Translations under genes and position numbers: made by a program | Notes under the pieces: model-generated | What the model was told of the DNA's origin: nothing | Seen by the model: only the letters and a program-made list of their open reading frames with translations | The model's database searches: none | NCBI RefSeq assembly: GCF_910592395.1 | Contig: NC_088325.1 | Location: 6,727,501 to 6,791,500 of the forward strand | DNA length: 64,000 nucleotides | Origin: Lineus longissimus | Lineage: Eukaryota > Nemertea > Pilidiophora > Heteronemertea > Lineidae | Direction of reading: 5' to 3' | In this document: one piece after another, positions 1 to 11,949 of the stretch | How the letters are laid out: every line of letters begins with the position of its first letter | How positions within the stretch are numbered: the stretch's first letter is position 1

Positions 1-56
1 TCGAAATGGAAGAGATATTTGGAAACAGTATTTCTTTAGTATTTTTGAAATTTATT

Positions 57-465
57 GTCCACAGATATATTTTGAAAAAGAATGCGCGTGAGGAAAGAGA
101 GAGAGATCTGATGAGAGATGTCTTGTCCACTGAGAATTTTGTTGATGATAAAGTTTGATTTATCATTGGACTTATTCTGTCCACAGATACATTTTAAACA
201 AGATTTCGAAATCGAGGAGGGAGATTCAGATTGATTAAATGTGTTTAAAATAATCTCTCGAGAGGTTATTGTCCACACAGAAATTTGGAAAAAGAATGCG
301 TGTAAGGAAAGAGAGAGATTTGATGAGAGATGTCTTGTCCACTGCGAATTTTGCTGAAAATATAGTTTGATATATTATTGAACTTATAATGTCCACAGAG
401 AATTTTGGGAAAAGGTTTCGACATGAGAGAGATAACGATTTGATTACAACATATCGGAACTCATT
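57..465. repeat. two-unit tandem repeat, period about 213 bp
   Basis: The motif GTCCAC occurs at 57, 125 and 179 and again at 272, 337 and 391, so the block is two copies of a unit of about 213 bp, each with three GTCCAC-containing subunits. Purine-rich GAGAGAGA stretches sit at the same place in both copies. No coding signal is seen. The repeat may begin outside the window. Confidence 0.7.
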
Positions 466-470
466 ATTGT

Positions 471-1077
471 GCAAATTAGTTATATAACTGAAAAAAAAAC
501 CACATGACAACTTCAACATATCACCTGTTATTCCTGAAAGTTTTAGTGCTCTCTGCCAAGCGGTTACGGAGAAGTTGTCCAAATTTGACTAAAATTAGCC
601 ATAAAACATTCGATTTCATGCAAATTACATAATCAATGATAAAAAGGACAGTGCCATTTTCATTCATATCCCCCCCCCCCCAACTGATACGTTTGTCAAA
701 TTTCATTGAAGCTCATAACCGTTTGGGCCCAAGAAGTGATGATACGAATAATAATAATAAGAAGAAGAAATATTTTTGGTTGAGTAAAATCAACAGTCTT
801 CCCCAGCTTGTTGGCTGGGGAAGCCTGAATACATTTTTCGAAAACTAAAAAATTAAAACAACTATGGGAGATGTCACAGGTTGGAAGGAAATTTCAATGA
901 AACCAAAATCGCTTGAGCGCTGCGAAGTCACTCAAAACATCTGCTTCGTTTCATCAATTTTTCGTTCGAATAATGATCTATTACCACTGAATTGTTCTAC
1001 CTCGTCAACACATTGATACGATGTTACTTCATATTGTTTTTCGTTGACAAAAGACCGTGTTGCTTTTCTAATTTCAG
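471..1077. other. non-coding flank or intron before first Ig exon
   Basis: No gene is seen. It holds a C homopolymer near 669-679 and an AT-rich ATAATAATAA stretch near 748. From about 880 to 1077 it is similar to 23210-23414, the flank of the second A-type Ig exon, so it belongs to a duplicated intron. It ends in a pyrimidine-rich acceptor (TTTCTAATTTCAG). Confidence 0.6.
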
Positions 1078-1401
1078 GTACTCTAGAGTTAACGGTAACT
1101 AATACCATCAGCAATTCAGGTCCACGCCTCGGTGAAACAATAACGCTGAATTGTAACATTGTGAATGGAATCGCTAGTAGTGTTATATGGTACAAGGGCA
1201 GCGATTCCAACACAAAGGAGATATATATGTCGCACAATTGTTTAGTGGTTGAAGAAGAGTATAAAGCAAGACTAACAAACGTCAAGTGTGATACGAATGA
1301 ATATATATTTCAATTAAGTAATGTTGAAATTTCGGACAGCGGGAATTGGACGTGTGAGGCTAATGGAGAGGAGGCCACAACCTTGGAATTGGATGTTTTA
1401 G
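1078..1401 (+). CDS. Ig-domain exon A1 of an IgSF receptor
   Basis: This is a single exon of 324 nt (108 codons) in phase 1-1. The acceptor is ATTTCAG and the donor GTAAGTTTG. The translation has V-set-like landmarks: first Cys in ITLNC, Trp in VIWYKG, and the C-terminal signature DSGNWTC. Two extra cysteines (SHNC, NVKC) could form a second disulfide. Phase 1-1 borders are typical of shuffled extracellular domains in animals. A near copy (A2) of identical length lies at 23415. I infer an extracellular domain of a cell-surface receptor whose signal-peptide exon is upstream of the window. The ligand is unknown. The domain call is strong; membership in one transcript with the downstream exons is inferred from order, strand and phase. 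Confidence 0.8.
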
Positions 1402-2294
1402 GTAAGTTTGAAAAATATATAAATCAATGCAGAATACATGTACATAATTTTCTTCCTGGAAAAATGAACCGATGAAACGATAACGAGACGTACGTAACAA
1501 AAGACCACAACCAGGCTGAGATTACATGTTGGGTAATATTGTTAAGGCTAGGGTTCACCGAAGACACATCTTGTGTGCGCTGCAAACAAAAATATCTATA
1601 ACAAATTACTCACAAAAGGGTATCTATTTATTTATATGTATGTTTTAGTTCCAACCATTATCTTCCCGATTGCATAGAAAATATCAATTTTTACTGATTA
1701 GAATAGAATTAATTAGCTTTTAATTAAAGATCATAATTTGATTTTTGAACAATCCTACAGACTTTACGATGCGACACATCTGTTTCAGATTTGAACTCGA
1801 TCACACATCGAGGCATGGTGCGTGCAGGTGCTAACAATCCGGGGTTTTTTCCAAAAATACATTCCATTTAATTGGTATCAGCAAATAAATGCCCTAAAAG
1901 GCCTCGGTTTACAATTTTCCTGAATATTGCCTATTGCCTATTTCCGTCCAAATATTTCAAAAAAGCGATCGTTGGGATCTGGAATGCACATTTGGCTATA
2001 TTTTACAAAAATAATTTTTCGAATGCAACCGTCCATAAAAGAGAAGACTTGTAACAAAAATCTGAAATTATCGCGTGCCGACCGCCACTTACAACTTTGT
2101 TATTGTATTTCGAGTCATTCCCGCCACTACGTATAGCTGTTCGGATATTCTGTGGTCGCTTGCGCGCGTTAACTTGTGGTCAATTGCAAACCCAAAAAGC
2201 GCTTGCTGTTGGTGAACCCAAACGTATAGAAAGGGCCACAAACCAGGTTTGATGTATTCGGTATGTCAAAAAAAAGTCAATGCTTACACTGCAA
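1402..2294. other. intron, no gene seen
   Basis: AT-rich intron following exon A1. The stretch near 2225-2285 reappears at 23875-23930 after exon A2, showing that the intron was duplicated together with the exon. Nothing else is recognised. Confidence 0.5.
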
Positions 2295-2414
2295 GCATCT
2301 CCCTCAAAATAGCAAACTGTAGTAATTCTGGCCGGTTAGTTTCAAGAACATTTTCAAGAATAAATACCTGAATTCGAAGATGCATGCACTTGATTGTAAA
2401 CGGGGGCACAATGG

Positions 2415-2906
2415 CTAGCCTCGATTTAGCTGGAGGTAATATAAGGAGTGGTGTTGCGTTACTGGTTCTGCCGTTGGGTTATCCTCACTTTCCATGTCTT
2501 GGCTGGTAAAATATTCACGTAGGCGGAGACGGCGAAAGTAGTCCTCCATATCACCGCAAAGCTGAATTTTGTCCAGTTTGGTGGTAGGACAAAAACTCAG
2601 ACCATGCGATAGAACACTAGATTCCAAATCGGTCAGTTTATGGCTTGATATGTTTACAACTTGATTGTCCTTCTCTGATGTATTCCCAAGGAACGGTGGG
2701 GATATTCGTTTCAATTTCTTGTCTTTGCGTGCAAGAGCGGTTTCAATCCTCTGCTTGTAGTGTTGTTTGATAGCATTTTGAAATGGTAGGTGATAAAGCT
2801 TGGAAACAATGAAACCTAGGAACCAGTGATGAACCTTGGAATAGTCACTACTAAACCGTGGAATCACTGTGCAAGTACCGCGTGAAATCGGGTGCGTTCC
2901 TTCCAC
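2415..2906 (-). pseudogene. fragment of a retroelement ORF, N-terminal to a reverse transcriptase (possibly Penelope-like)
   Basis: An ORF of about 163 residues contains a block of the form VVNISSHKLTDLESSVLSHG followed by FCPT and FRRLRLREYF. This resembles the conserved segment that precedes the reverse transcriptase core in Penelope-like and related elements. No RT catalytic motif follows, since the ORF stops and host-like sequence resumes, so I read it as a 5'-part relic. Its downstream end (2295-2440) recurs at 40711-40860 beside Ig exon D. Family assignment is from pattern memory and could be wrong; another retroelement class is the main alternative. Confidence 0.45.
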
Positions 2907-5750
2907 GATTTATACCCTCCCAACTGCCGATCTCGTCCCAGCTGACTTTATTGATGGGTGATACTACACAGTGCAGAGGACAGTGTCAAGGGCAGCGTCA
3001 AATTGGCCCCGGGCAACCGACACGAGGTAGTCTTTCAGTTCCTGTTGAGGCCTAATCATACATCACAGGCACCATAATCTATACATTTCTGGGTTCGTAT
3101 GAATCCAGAGATGAAGTCTACGGCATTTTCATTGCATTTAATTCATAAGTGCACCGATGGATTGCGCCACCTTTGACACCACTTGGATCCTGAAAATGTT
3201 GTATAATTGACCAAGAAATGGCAGGATGTGTGCGATCTTCAAACGGGCATCAATCGGTTCAAAATGAATGATTTGGGAATTACATTACCACCGACATATG
3301 GCCAAATGAATCTTGTTTCTTTATTTGATGTGAAAACATGGGGTCATCTCGGCTATTTTTTAGCTATATGGCCTAGAATTTAGACGAGCATAATTGATAC
3401 ACGCACAACTACGCCCAACCTCGCGTGGCAGATGGAAGGTACGTTATATAGTGAGGTTAAACTGGGGATTGAAACCCGCCTCAAATTGCACAGGAGCTAG
3501 GGTCATAAAATAGCCATATTTGAAATACGATTGACCCATTCAGGAACATGAAAACGGCCTGCGTCTTAAGAACTACTTTTCTCGGGGATGGGGGACAAAA
3601 CAGACCCCGACCCCACTGTGTAGTGCCACCATAGGTCTTACTAGCCGTCGCGGAGGCCAAGCCTACCTGCCTCCAAAAATGACCCGACGTCATTTCATGC
3701 ATACCCCTATTCCAACGGCTGTAGACTTGGCAGTACCTTACTCTCACATAAACCTATACATTTCTGAATAGCTTGTCTATTGTAGAATACATCTGGCCAA
3801 GTTTAAGCATCGTCTAGATATACAGTCATGCATATACAGATGCAGCACAATGCATGAGACACCTTGTGTGTTATCGCAAATTTGTAAAATTTCACCTCTA
3901 TGCCTTATAACTTCAAGATTAACAAGGCTGGCGAAAAAACATTTTCATACACATCTACTCATCACCTTGAGAAAGCCAACTGACGACTATTTCAATATTT
4001 TATACAAAAATAGGCTGTCATTGCAGCTCTTCTTTGAGTTTTTTTGCCCTCGAAATTTTACATGTGCATTGTCACAGGAACCAGTCGATTGAGCTATAAA
4101 TAGTATGCGAGGCCTGCTCACCGCGTAAGTGCACAGAGGAAACTGGTATTTTCCTCAAATCATCGTCAGAGCTACCCCTTCACAAAAAACATCGGACATT
4201 GACATTTGAACAAGCAGCAATTGGGATAGAGTAAGCCCATCTGTATCCATGGTAAGCACTCGAGATTGAGGAACTAGTTTTTTGCGAGGGTACAATCCCG
4301 ACCTGCTCACCACTTGCTAGTGAGACCATAGCAATTTGTCAGTAGTTCCAGAATCAACCTTTTGGTGGATGATGACGTCATCATGGAATGCACTAGAAAT
4401 GCGTTGTTATCGTTAAAAAATAAACTTATATTCATGACGGGCCGCAATTGCAAATATCTAATTATTTCTCTTCAATAAAAGCAAAAGTAAGTTTTTGTGA
4501 TTGTTTTGTATTCCATACACTAGAATAAAACGTTGTTTATTAGAAGAAACATTTTGTATATATTATGCTCTGATAAAGCTCGGTAGATAGGACAAAACAT
4601 GCACACGGGAATCACTAAAAGATGTGTCCGCTTAGAATTGGTGACATTACGAAAAGATCTCTACATCCCTCGATGTGTACATGAAGATGTACGAAATCGC
4701 TCACGGTAAAGGAATTTGTTCACATTTTTCATCTCCAAACCCGGCTAAAAATGTTTGGGAATAAACCTTCTTCTACGTTCTTGTCATGTTTAAGATGTAC
4801 GGATAAGTGCCAGCCGGTACTGCATGATGTAGTCAATCTTCTTTGTATCACCCTGTATGATCACACCGCTCCGTAGTTCAAATAGGCCCCGTGTGGTGGC
4901 GTCGTAAGCGGAGCGCTGATTGGTCCATATCATGGGTGTGTGGTTGGCGTGTCGTCACGTGCATGCCCATATTTGGGAGCTCAGTACTGTACACGCGAGG
5001 CGAGGTACGACTTGGTTGTTTTAAAAAATAGATTGTTGAATCGGATATGCCACTGATTTCTAAACTACCGTCAAATATCCGATCTGATCATTTAAAAATA
5101 AGCTCCAAATATTGATTCGTAACCACCTTAGGTTCCAATGGCATTATTTCATGTTTAATGTATTTTTAGGACTGTTTCCAAGGTTTATCACTGGTTCCAA
5201 GGTTTCACTGTTTCCAAGCTTCATCACCTACCTTTTGAAATGACTCTGTGTTGTTAGCTGAAGTCAATTTCAGAAGGGATTGTTCCTGATTCTGTTTCAG
5301 CGACTTCCTCTTGCTGTAGAGGACATGTATAAGATGTTTCCTTAATCTTTCAGAGGTCGGATGCAAAGATCGTTTGAAAATCGTGTGTTGTGAGCAGTTA
5401 TCTTGATCTTAAGTTTTTAGTTCACCTTTATTTGGTTCACCTTGTTTTTTAGTTCACCTCTAATAATTGTTGTTTTTAATATAATGCGTCATTTCCTCTG
5501 TGCACCCTACAGGTGTTTTGTCTTTAATTACCTTATTTCCTACTCTTTAATTACCTTATTTCCCACCTTTTTTGCCCCTGTCTACGTTTAAACCTTATTA
5601 ACCCTGATCGCTTTGTTTTTCTGTGGTTTTCAATCTAGTGTATAAACAACTTTTGTGTTTACTCTACAATTTGCATTGCATGTATTAACTTGGATATTTC
5701 ACTTTTTTGCTCATACTTGATTAAGGCACAGTACGTGTCAAAAGCTAGCA
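2907..5750. other. intron or intergenic DNA, nothing recognised
   Basis: Short ORFs on both strands show no domain, splice-bounded reading frame or repeat that I can name. Possible coding of unknown type cannot be excluded. Confidence 0.4.
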
Positions 5751-6580
5751 CCGGTGTAAAAGTAATCCAGGTCCTACCTAGCTGGAGTCGGCCGGACTCT
5801 AACTCCTAGGAATCAAAGTCCTACGGTCCTGGACGACTAGAAGCTGGAGTCCTAGGACTTAGATTACTAGCAACCAATGTCCTAGGACCGTGACTCTTTA
5901 GGAATGTAGGTCCAAAATCTAGTAATCAGCGTCCCAGGCGGACTTTCTTTCCAAGGAATCTAACTCCGCCAGACCTTCTTTCCTAGGAATCTAAGACTGC
6001 TCGGCGGATTGACCGCTTCCTCGAGATACTGCAACGAGCTGGATAGGCCTGGTTCCGTAGAAATGCAGGAATGAAGGCCAATACAAGTTTCCAAGTGCGT
6101 TTTATTGGTCTAGAAAGCAGGCTAGACTGATGAATATGGTTTAAATGTGATCGACCCATTCCTTAATTGATGAATCAGTCGAATGATTGTAATCGATTAT
6201 GCAAGAGGTGACAAGGAAAAAAGAAAGAGTAGACCGAGAAGGACTCAAAACCTAGGGTTCTTGCTGACTTGGCAGGGACCATGACCACTAGACTACGAGT
6301 GATTGGCTGGCCGACACCCCAAAACCTTAGATATTAGAACGCATGTTCTATTATATGCCATAGTACATTCTATTGTGTATGCAATTTAAATGGGTACGGA
6401 CATTGGTTACGGGGGATATTAATTTCTGTCACTGCTGTAAAAGAAATCTAAGTCCCCCAGTAATCAGATTCCTACCTACTATATAGGAATCGTTGCCCAG
6501 GAACGGTAGGGCCCCATTCCTTAGGCACCAAGGTCCGTAGAACTTCGGTTCCGGGCGGACTTGTATTTCTTTTACACCGG
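5751..6580. mobile_element. 830-bp terminal-inverted-repeat element, family CCGGTGT
   Basis: The left end CCGGTGTAAAAGTAATCC and the right end, read on the other strand (CCGGTGTAAAAGAAATAC), form terminal inverted repeats. Inside, motifs such as CCTAGGA and TAGGAATC recur many times in both orientations, giving a foldback structure. No transposase is present, so it is non-autonomous. No clear target-site duplication is seen (left flank AGCA, right flank GTCC). Its termini resemble those of the hairpin at 19188-19347. Confidence 0.6.
6240..6312 (-). repeat. tRNA-derived SINE head
   Basis: On the - strand the stretch reads AGTCTAGTGGTCATGG, which fits a pol III A box, followed about 40 bases later by GGTTTTGAGTCC, a B-box-like sequence. 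It lies inside the inverted-repeat element. It looks like a decayed tRNA-derived SINE head and not a functional tRNA: the acceptor stem does not pair convincingly. Confidence 0.4.
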
Positions 6581-6649
6581 GTCCTCGGACCAAATTATTC
6601 AGTCTATCATGAAAACAGTGTTACTTTCGATCTTTTCGTTATTGTATGT

Positions 6650-7070
6650 ATTAGACTCGCATAAAGTGCATCCTCGCATTCAATGATTATATCTTCCAAT
6701 ACCCAAGTTCCAGGTCTCTTGGTGATGTAAATTATGGATTTCATTTATAATCACAAAAACTGTTAGACCAGTCGAGTCGGTGCCAGGTTTATTTTAAGAG
6801 ATGAAAAGTCGTCTGAACGATCAATGTGAGTCATCGTTTGATTTTGCGAAAATAAACTCATCCAAAAAAATAAGATCAGACTGAGTTCTTCTTGTAGGCC
6901 AACTTTTTTCGAAATGACCGGATGCTGTTTTCTTATAGTGGCTGCGGTATAAAGGCCGGCCTCTTTCTCCATTTATCGGGTTCTGCATGTAAGAACGATA
7001 AAGATATATGCTTACACGTTTCTTACTATGCCGCCCAGTTACTGACTTCTCTCTCCTTTCTTGATTTCAG
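6650..7070. other. duplicated intron upstream of Ig exon B1
   Basis: The block 6655-6800 is closely similar to 24145-24270, and 6840-7070 to 25030-25265, so the intron in front of exon B1 was copied with the exon. In the second copy a Harbinger fragment interrupts it. It ends with the acceptor CTTGATTTCAG. Confidence 0.7.
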
Positions 7071-7343
7071 TTCCACCCCTCACCCCGGCCGTCACAAACC
7101 CATCACCGATCAAAGTTGGAGACACTGCAAATTTTACCTGCAATGCCGAAAATGAAAACGTCACGAAACCAGTCACGTACACGTGGACTAAAAATGGCAC
7201 CACTGTGTCACGATCTGGGACTAAAGAACCTGGTGCTCTGCTTTTTTCACCCGTCAAGAAGGCTGATGCGGGAAAATATGTCTGTGTTGCGAAAAATGAT
7301 GCTGGCTCTAAGGCAAGCACTGTACAGGATTTCGTTGTATACT
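7071..7343 (+). CDS. Ig-domain exon B1
   Basis: Exon of 273 nt (91 codons), phase 1-1, acceptor TTGATTTCAG, donor GTGAGTATG. The translation is a compact I-set Ig domain: start VPPLTPAVTNPSP, first Cys in NFTCNAE, Trp in YTWTKNG, and ADAGKYVCVA with the second Cys, ending FVVYC. One potential N-glycosylation site is NGT. It is almost identical to B3 at 8317 (one base difference noticed, Ala to Thr), more alike than either is to B2 between them. It is the first of three closely spaced B exons and acts in the ectodomain of the receptor. Confidence 0.82.
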
Positions 7344-7379
7344 GTGAGTATGAGTATTTATGCATTTCTGTATTGTTTG

Positions 7380-7570
7380 GGTCTTGTGCCTTCTCAAGTG
7401 CACAAAGACGAAGAAACAGTTCCTTTCCAGGGTCGAACCCACGAGTTTATGAATATGAGCCTGAATATAAAGGCCGGCCACTTTCTCCATTTATTGGGTT
7501 CTGCATGTAAGAACGATAAAGATATAGGCTTACACGTTTCTTACTATGCCGCCCAGTTGCTGACTTCTCT
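7380..7570 (-). repeat. SINE-like tRNA-related repeat in intron B1-B2
   Basis: Reading the - strand, CTCGTGGGTTCGACCCTGG contains a good pol III B box (GGTTCGACCC). The same sequence recurs in the intron before B3 (8100-8290) and after B4 (25790-25905). The A-box half is missing here, so this is a partial SINE head carried along with exon duplication. Confidence 0.45.
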
Positions 7571-7588
7571 CTCCTTTCTTGATTTCAG

Positions 7589-7858
7589 TTCCACCCCTGA
7601 CCCCGGCCGTCAAAAATCCATCACCGATCAAAGTTGGAGACACTGCAAAATTTACCTGCAATGCCGAAAATGAAAACGTCACGAAACCAGTCACGTACAC
7701 GTGGACTAAAAATGGCACCACTGTGTCACCAGGGACAACTGAACCTGGTGCTCTGCTTTTTTCACCCGTCAAGAAGGCTGATGAGGGAAAATATGTATGT
7801 GTTGCGAAAAATGATGCTGGCTCTAAGACAAGCACTGAAGAGGATTTCGTTGTATACT
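7589..7858 (+). CDS. Ig-domain exon B2
   Basis: Exon of 270 nt (90 codons), phase 1-1, with the same splice-site sequences as B1. The Ig landmarks are the same (FTCNAE, YTWTKNG, GKYVCVA). It differs from B1/B3 in a cluster of positions (AVKNPSP, VSPGTTEP, ADEGKY, TSTEEDF) which it shares with B4 at 25266. B2 and B4 therefore form one subtype and B1 and B3 another. The intron to B3 is 458 bp, that from B1 is 245 bp. Confidence 0.82.
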
Positions 7859-8316
7859 GTGAGTATGAGTCTTTATGCATTTCTGTATTGTTTAAGCAAA
7901 CCCATAATTAAGAGATTTGTTTAGCGCTTAATCCAGTTGCTCAAAGCCCTTTATATTTTCACGCCAAGCTGCCTGTACATGTACATTTATGATTTAAGCA
8001 TTTAGTAGGGCAGGTCCGACCTCCGCGCTCAGGACTGGCATTCATATTCGCCATCAATGCTAGCTAGGTACCCATTTACTCTCGAGTGGAAAGAAGAAAT
8101 CTCACTGGGTCTTGTGCCTTCTCAAGTGCTCAAAGACGAAGAAACAGTTCCTTTCCAGGGTCGAACCCACGAGTTTATGAATATAGGCCTGAATATAAAG
8201 GCCGGCCACTTTCTCCATTTATTGGGTTCTGCATGTAAGAACGATAAAGATATAGGCTTACACGTTTCTTACTATGCCGCCCAGTTACTGACTTCTCTCT
8301 CCTTTCTTGATTTCAG

Positions 8317-8589
8317 TTCCACCCCTCACCCCGGCCGTCACAAACCCATCACCGATCAAAGTTGGAGACACTGCAAATTTTACCTGCAATGCCGAAAATG
8401 AAAACGTCACGAAACCAGTCACGTACACGTGGACTAAAAATGGCACCACTGTGTCACGATCTGGGACTAAAGAACCTGGTACTCTGCTTTTTTCACCCGT
8501 CAAGAAGGCTGATGCGGGAAAATATGTCTGTGTTGCGAAAAATGATGCTGGCTCTAAGGCAAGCACTGTACAGGATTTCGTTGTATACT
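8317..8589 (+). CDS. Ig-domain exon B3
   Basis: Exon of 273 nt, phase 1-1, acceptor CTTGATTTCAG, donor GTGAGTATG. It is nearly identical to B1 at the nucleotide level (GTLLF replaces GALLF), and its upstream intron is also nearly identical to that of B1, which points to a very recent duplication or to gene conversion. Whether B1-B3 are all spliced in series or used alternatively cannot be told from the sequence; symmetrical phases allow either. Confidence 0.82.
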
Positions 8590-8879
8590 GTGAGTATGAT
8601 TCATTGTCGATTCTGTTTTTGTTTAAGCAAACCCATAATCAAGAGATTTGTGTAGCACTTAATACAGTTGCTCAAAGCGCTGTACATTATATCGCCCAGT
8701 ATCGGCCCGTACATTCATGATTTAAGCTTTTATCTACTCTCTGGGAGTTTGACTGGTCCGACCTGCCGCTATTTACAGCGCTCAGGACTGGCATTCATAT
8801 TTCGCCACCTATGCTTGCTAGGTACCAATTTACTTCTGGGTGGTGAGAAGCAGGGTTATATGCCTTCTTAATGACACAA

Positions 8880-8945
8880 AGACGAAAAAAGTCGAACCCA
8901 CGACCTTATAAATATGAGCCTGGCACTCCAACCACCATGTAACTG
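8880..8945 (-). repeat. SINE-like tRNA-related fragment
   Basis: A diverged copy of the repeat that follows exon B4 (25790-25905): the same CACAAAGACGAA lead and TCGAACCCACGACCTTAT segment are present. On the - strand it carries a B-box-like GTGGGTTCGAC. Confidence 0.4.
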
Positions 8946-9155
8946 ATCTCTCCTCAACTTGACGGCTTGAACAGAGAGATTCTCGGCAAACGATCAACAG
9001 GGTTTACACAGGAGAAGAAAGAATTCACAGAGGTCTCAACAAAAGGCTGAAAAGTAGGAAACCTAACACTTTTCATCAGTTTACAAAATCTTCCCCGTAT
9101 GCATCGCACTGTGCATTATGCATAATGGCCACTGAAACTCCCTTTTCACCCATAG

Positions 9156-9458
9156 ACTCTCCTAGAATAGACCCAGAGGCCAAAATGAAGTATGACGTGG
9201 AAGGAGAGATAGGCAAGGAGGCATCATTCGAACTTTTCATAATCGCCAAACCGACTCCGGCAACAACTGGTTACATTTGGTCCAAAGCTGACATTAAACT
9301 TTCAAACTCATTGTCCAAATATGAAATTACATCCGGGTCGACGTCGAGCAAGTTGTCAATCAAAAACGTCACATCCTCCGATTATGATAACTATACGTGT
9401 TCTGTGCAAACGAGCGGATTTCAAGCGATGGTTTTCAAATTTAAGCTCCTCAAACCAG
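9156..9458 (+). CDS. membrane-proximal Ig-like exon C1
   Basis: Exon of 303 nt (101 codons), phase 1-1, acceptor CACCCATAG, donor GTAAGTTG. The translation runs from SPRIDPEAKMKYDV to FKLLKPG, with Trp in GYIWSKAD and SDYDNYTCSVQ as the C-terminal Ig signature. The expected first cysteine of the Ig fold is replaced by Leu/Phe (SFELF), so the canonical disulfide is missing. Its paralogue C2 (41593) shows the same loss and lies immediately before the stalk and transmembrane exons, which suggests that C1 once held the membrane-proximal position of the first cassette. Confidence 0.75.
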
Positions 9459-9839
9459 GTAAGTTGTATCATCTGTGTTAGTGTTTCCACGAAGAGGGGT
9501 GTACTTCAATAGCCATCTTAAGAGTAAATTCTAAAAGGTATTGGTCACAGAATATTAGTATGTTTACACTACGAACACCAACTCTCGTTTTTCTCTCGGA
9601 AAACTCTCGAAATCTGCATCGGTCACGAAATCTCTCGTAAATCACTCGTAAAGTGCAGGGATTCCTAATCGGATTACACGCTCAGTGGCGATGCCTCTCG
9701 AAAAGTCTCGAGTTCTTGAATTCCGAGACCTTTCGTCAGTTTTTCGATACCTTTCGACAGTATAATCTATTAAACGGTTATTTTCATGTTGGTTTGCAGG
9801 GGGCGCGACAAGCCCGACCATTATGATTAGCGTGCTCAA

Positions 9840-11949
9840 TATTCATGATAGTTGTCAGTTCCACAATGAAACATAGGAGGCGGATAAGAATGCCGTTGCT
9901 TATATTTTGTAAAAAGTCAACTATGCGGCCAGAGGCAATTCATTTATTGAGTGTCCCTTCCCGGGCAGGCTCTTCCCCTATCATAATTATGTTGATGACA
10001 ACCGATGCGTTTATTTAACGCGTTGGCCTTTGATGATTCCAAATAAGCATCAAGAAATAAACATTAACCTCATTAAGTGTGTTATAAAAAAAAAATTATT
10101 TTAGGATTTTACCCGATCCGCAATGCATGGTATGAGTGCGTCCATATGACACCGTTGAAGGTCGCTATCAGTGTGAATCGAGTTTAGCCAAGTTCGTATC
10201 AGACCGATTCCTCGCGTCAGTGTATTGTACACTTTTTTCCGCGCTTCACGTTCGCAAGGCGGAGATAGACTGGCGCTTCGACATAGCGTTTTGTATTAGT
10301 AGCGCTGTGCTTCAGAAAATAACAGTAAAAACGTCAGTCTGTCATTACTGCAGCATCTGAACAGACAAAATCTTAAAACCACCGGATGCCATCACCTTTT
10401 TATACATATGTAAATTAAACCGCAGTATCAATAAATGGTTTATGATATTTGCTGCTCGGGTGGTGCATTAGCAACAAAACGGCAAAATAGCTGTCTATCA
10501 CATTATCATTTAGCCATTACTGTCAAAGACCCTTATTCGTCGGTGATTATCTCGCAATATATCACATCGGATTATCACACCAAACTACTAATTTCTTTTT
10601 TGGATCATTCAACATAATAAGACTTATACGAACAACACTGAATGACCACAACTTCCTGATGTCAGGTAATCCTTTAATGTGTGTCTATAGAAATGTTTCT
10701 TTTGAGCTAAAAATACATTCGTCCCTCAATCAAAACAGGTTTTCTTTTTTATTTGACCAACAATAAACTTGCAAGGGTTACATACACCTTACTTTCCACT
10801 TTTTCTTTTAGCAAAATATGAACTTTCGAGGATCTAAGTTCCCGTAAGTGGATGCTTAAGCCAGTGAAACATCATTCCTGTGTTTGTCCCCACTATATTT
10901 TTATGTTTCCATACAAAAGACAACTAGAAGAAAAACCATGAGGGGAAAACAGAAAATGTGCCAATCTGTGTTTCAGCGTTTCCAAACAGCGAGGTTCGCG
11001 AACATATGACGCAAGAGCCAATTAATTGCTTTTTTACATAGATATTCCAAAGGGAAACATAAAATCTGGTGTTTTCTCCACCACATAGGACATTGAGATG
11101 TAGTAGGGTCAAATAATGGTGGGAAAGTTTGGAAAGGTTGGCGTGTCTTCGGAAGGTGGACCAGCGTGAAATTTAAGAGCCGTAGAGCACTGACAAAACT
11201 GAAGTTAAGAGTCGCCCGCATACACTGCTCTACAAGTAGGAAGAACAGTCTAATGGCCACATTCGTTCTTTATGCTGGGGGCCGGGAGGGGGGGGGGCAC
11301 AACTTGGAAAAAGCGCAATTGATCGGATCATTTTTCAATAACACTGTAATCGGTCAATGTGTAACAGAAGTGATGATAGACATGTGATGGGCTCCTGTCA
11401 AATGGTAACCCAAATGAATGTTGTCAAAATCAGTAACCTTGGCATATCAACTCTCTGATCTCGGATTACCTTTTTTTGATACGCACTGTATAACTTCCCA
11501 TCTTACTTGATGTTTACCGTTCATTGTAATGAGGCAACAATCGCCGTCACCGAGCGCAATGCTCAATCCGCGTTCATTAATTTGTCGTGCATCAGCAGTC
11601 GCTCTGCTCTGTGATGAGTCTTTAGCGATCTCCTGAGTTTGTCTGTCGTATGAAGAATTTAGTGGTGTGTTTTTTCCACAAGACACTTGTCTTAAACCAA
11701 ACTAATTCTCACCAAAGTCAACCCACTGCAAAGAACAATGATACCGAACTGGGTGACATGAATAGATTCAAAATAACCTCCCGGGGAACAATAGTAACTA
11801 ATTACAAAAATTCGAGACTGTGTGTGCCACTAGTAGTCACATCATAAATCGACCTTAAAATATTTATGACTGTTTACAACATGACGGGCGCGTCCCCTTT
11901 GTCTTTACCTGTTGAGTTGCTGGACATGTGTGAGGCAAGGATTATGTTT
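9840..11949. other. interior of large insertion, nothing recognised
   Basis: Only short ORFs, a poly-A tract near 10087 and a poly-G tract near 11289 are seen. No domain or repeat family was recognised. Confidence 0.4.

Noticed and set aside
3481-3747. 88-codon ORF on the - strand
   Set aside because: No domain or supporting splice signals; not distinguishable from a chance frame.
7116-7673. 185-codon ORF on the + strand spanning B1 and B2
   Set aside because: It reads the Ig exons out of frame and crosses splice sites; it repeats at 8362 and 25311 only because the exons are duplicated.
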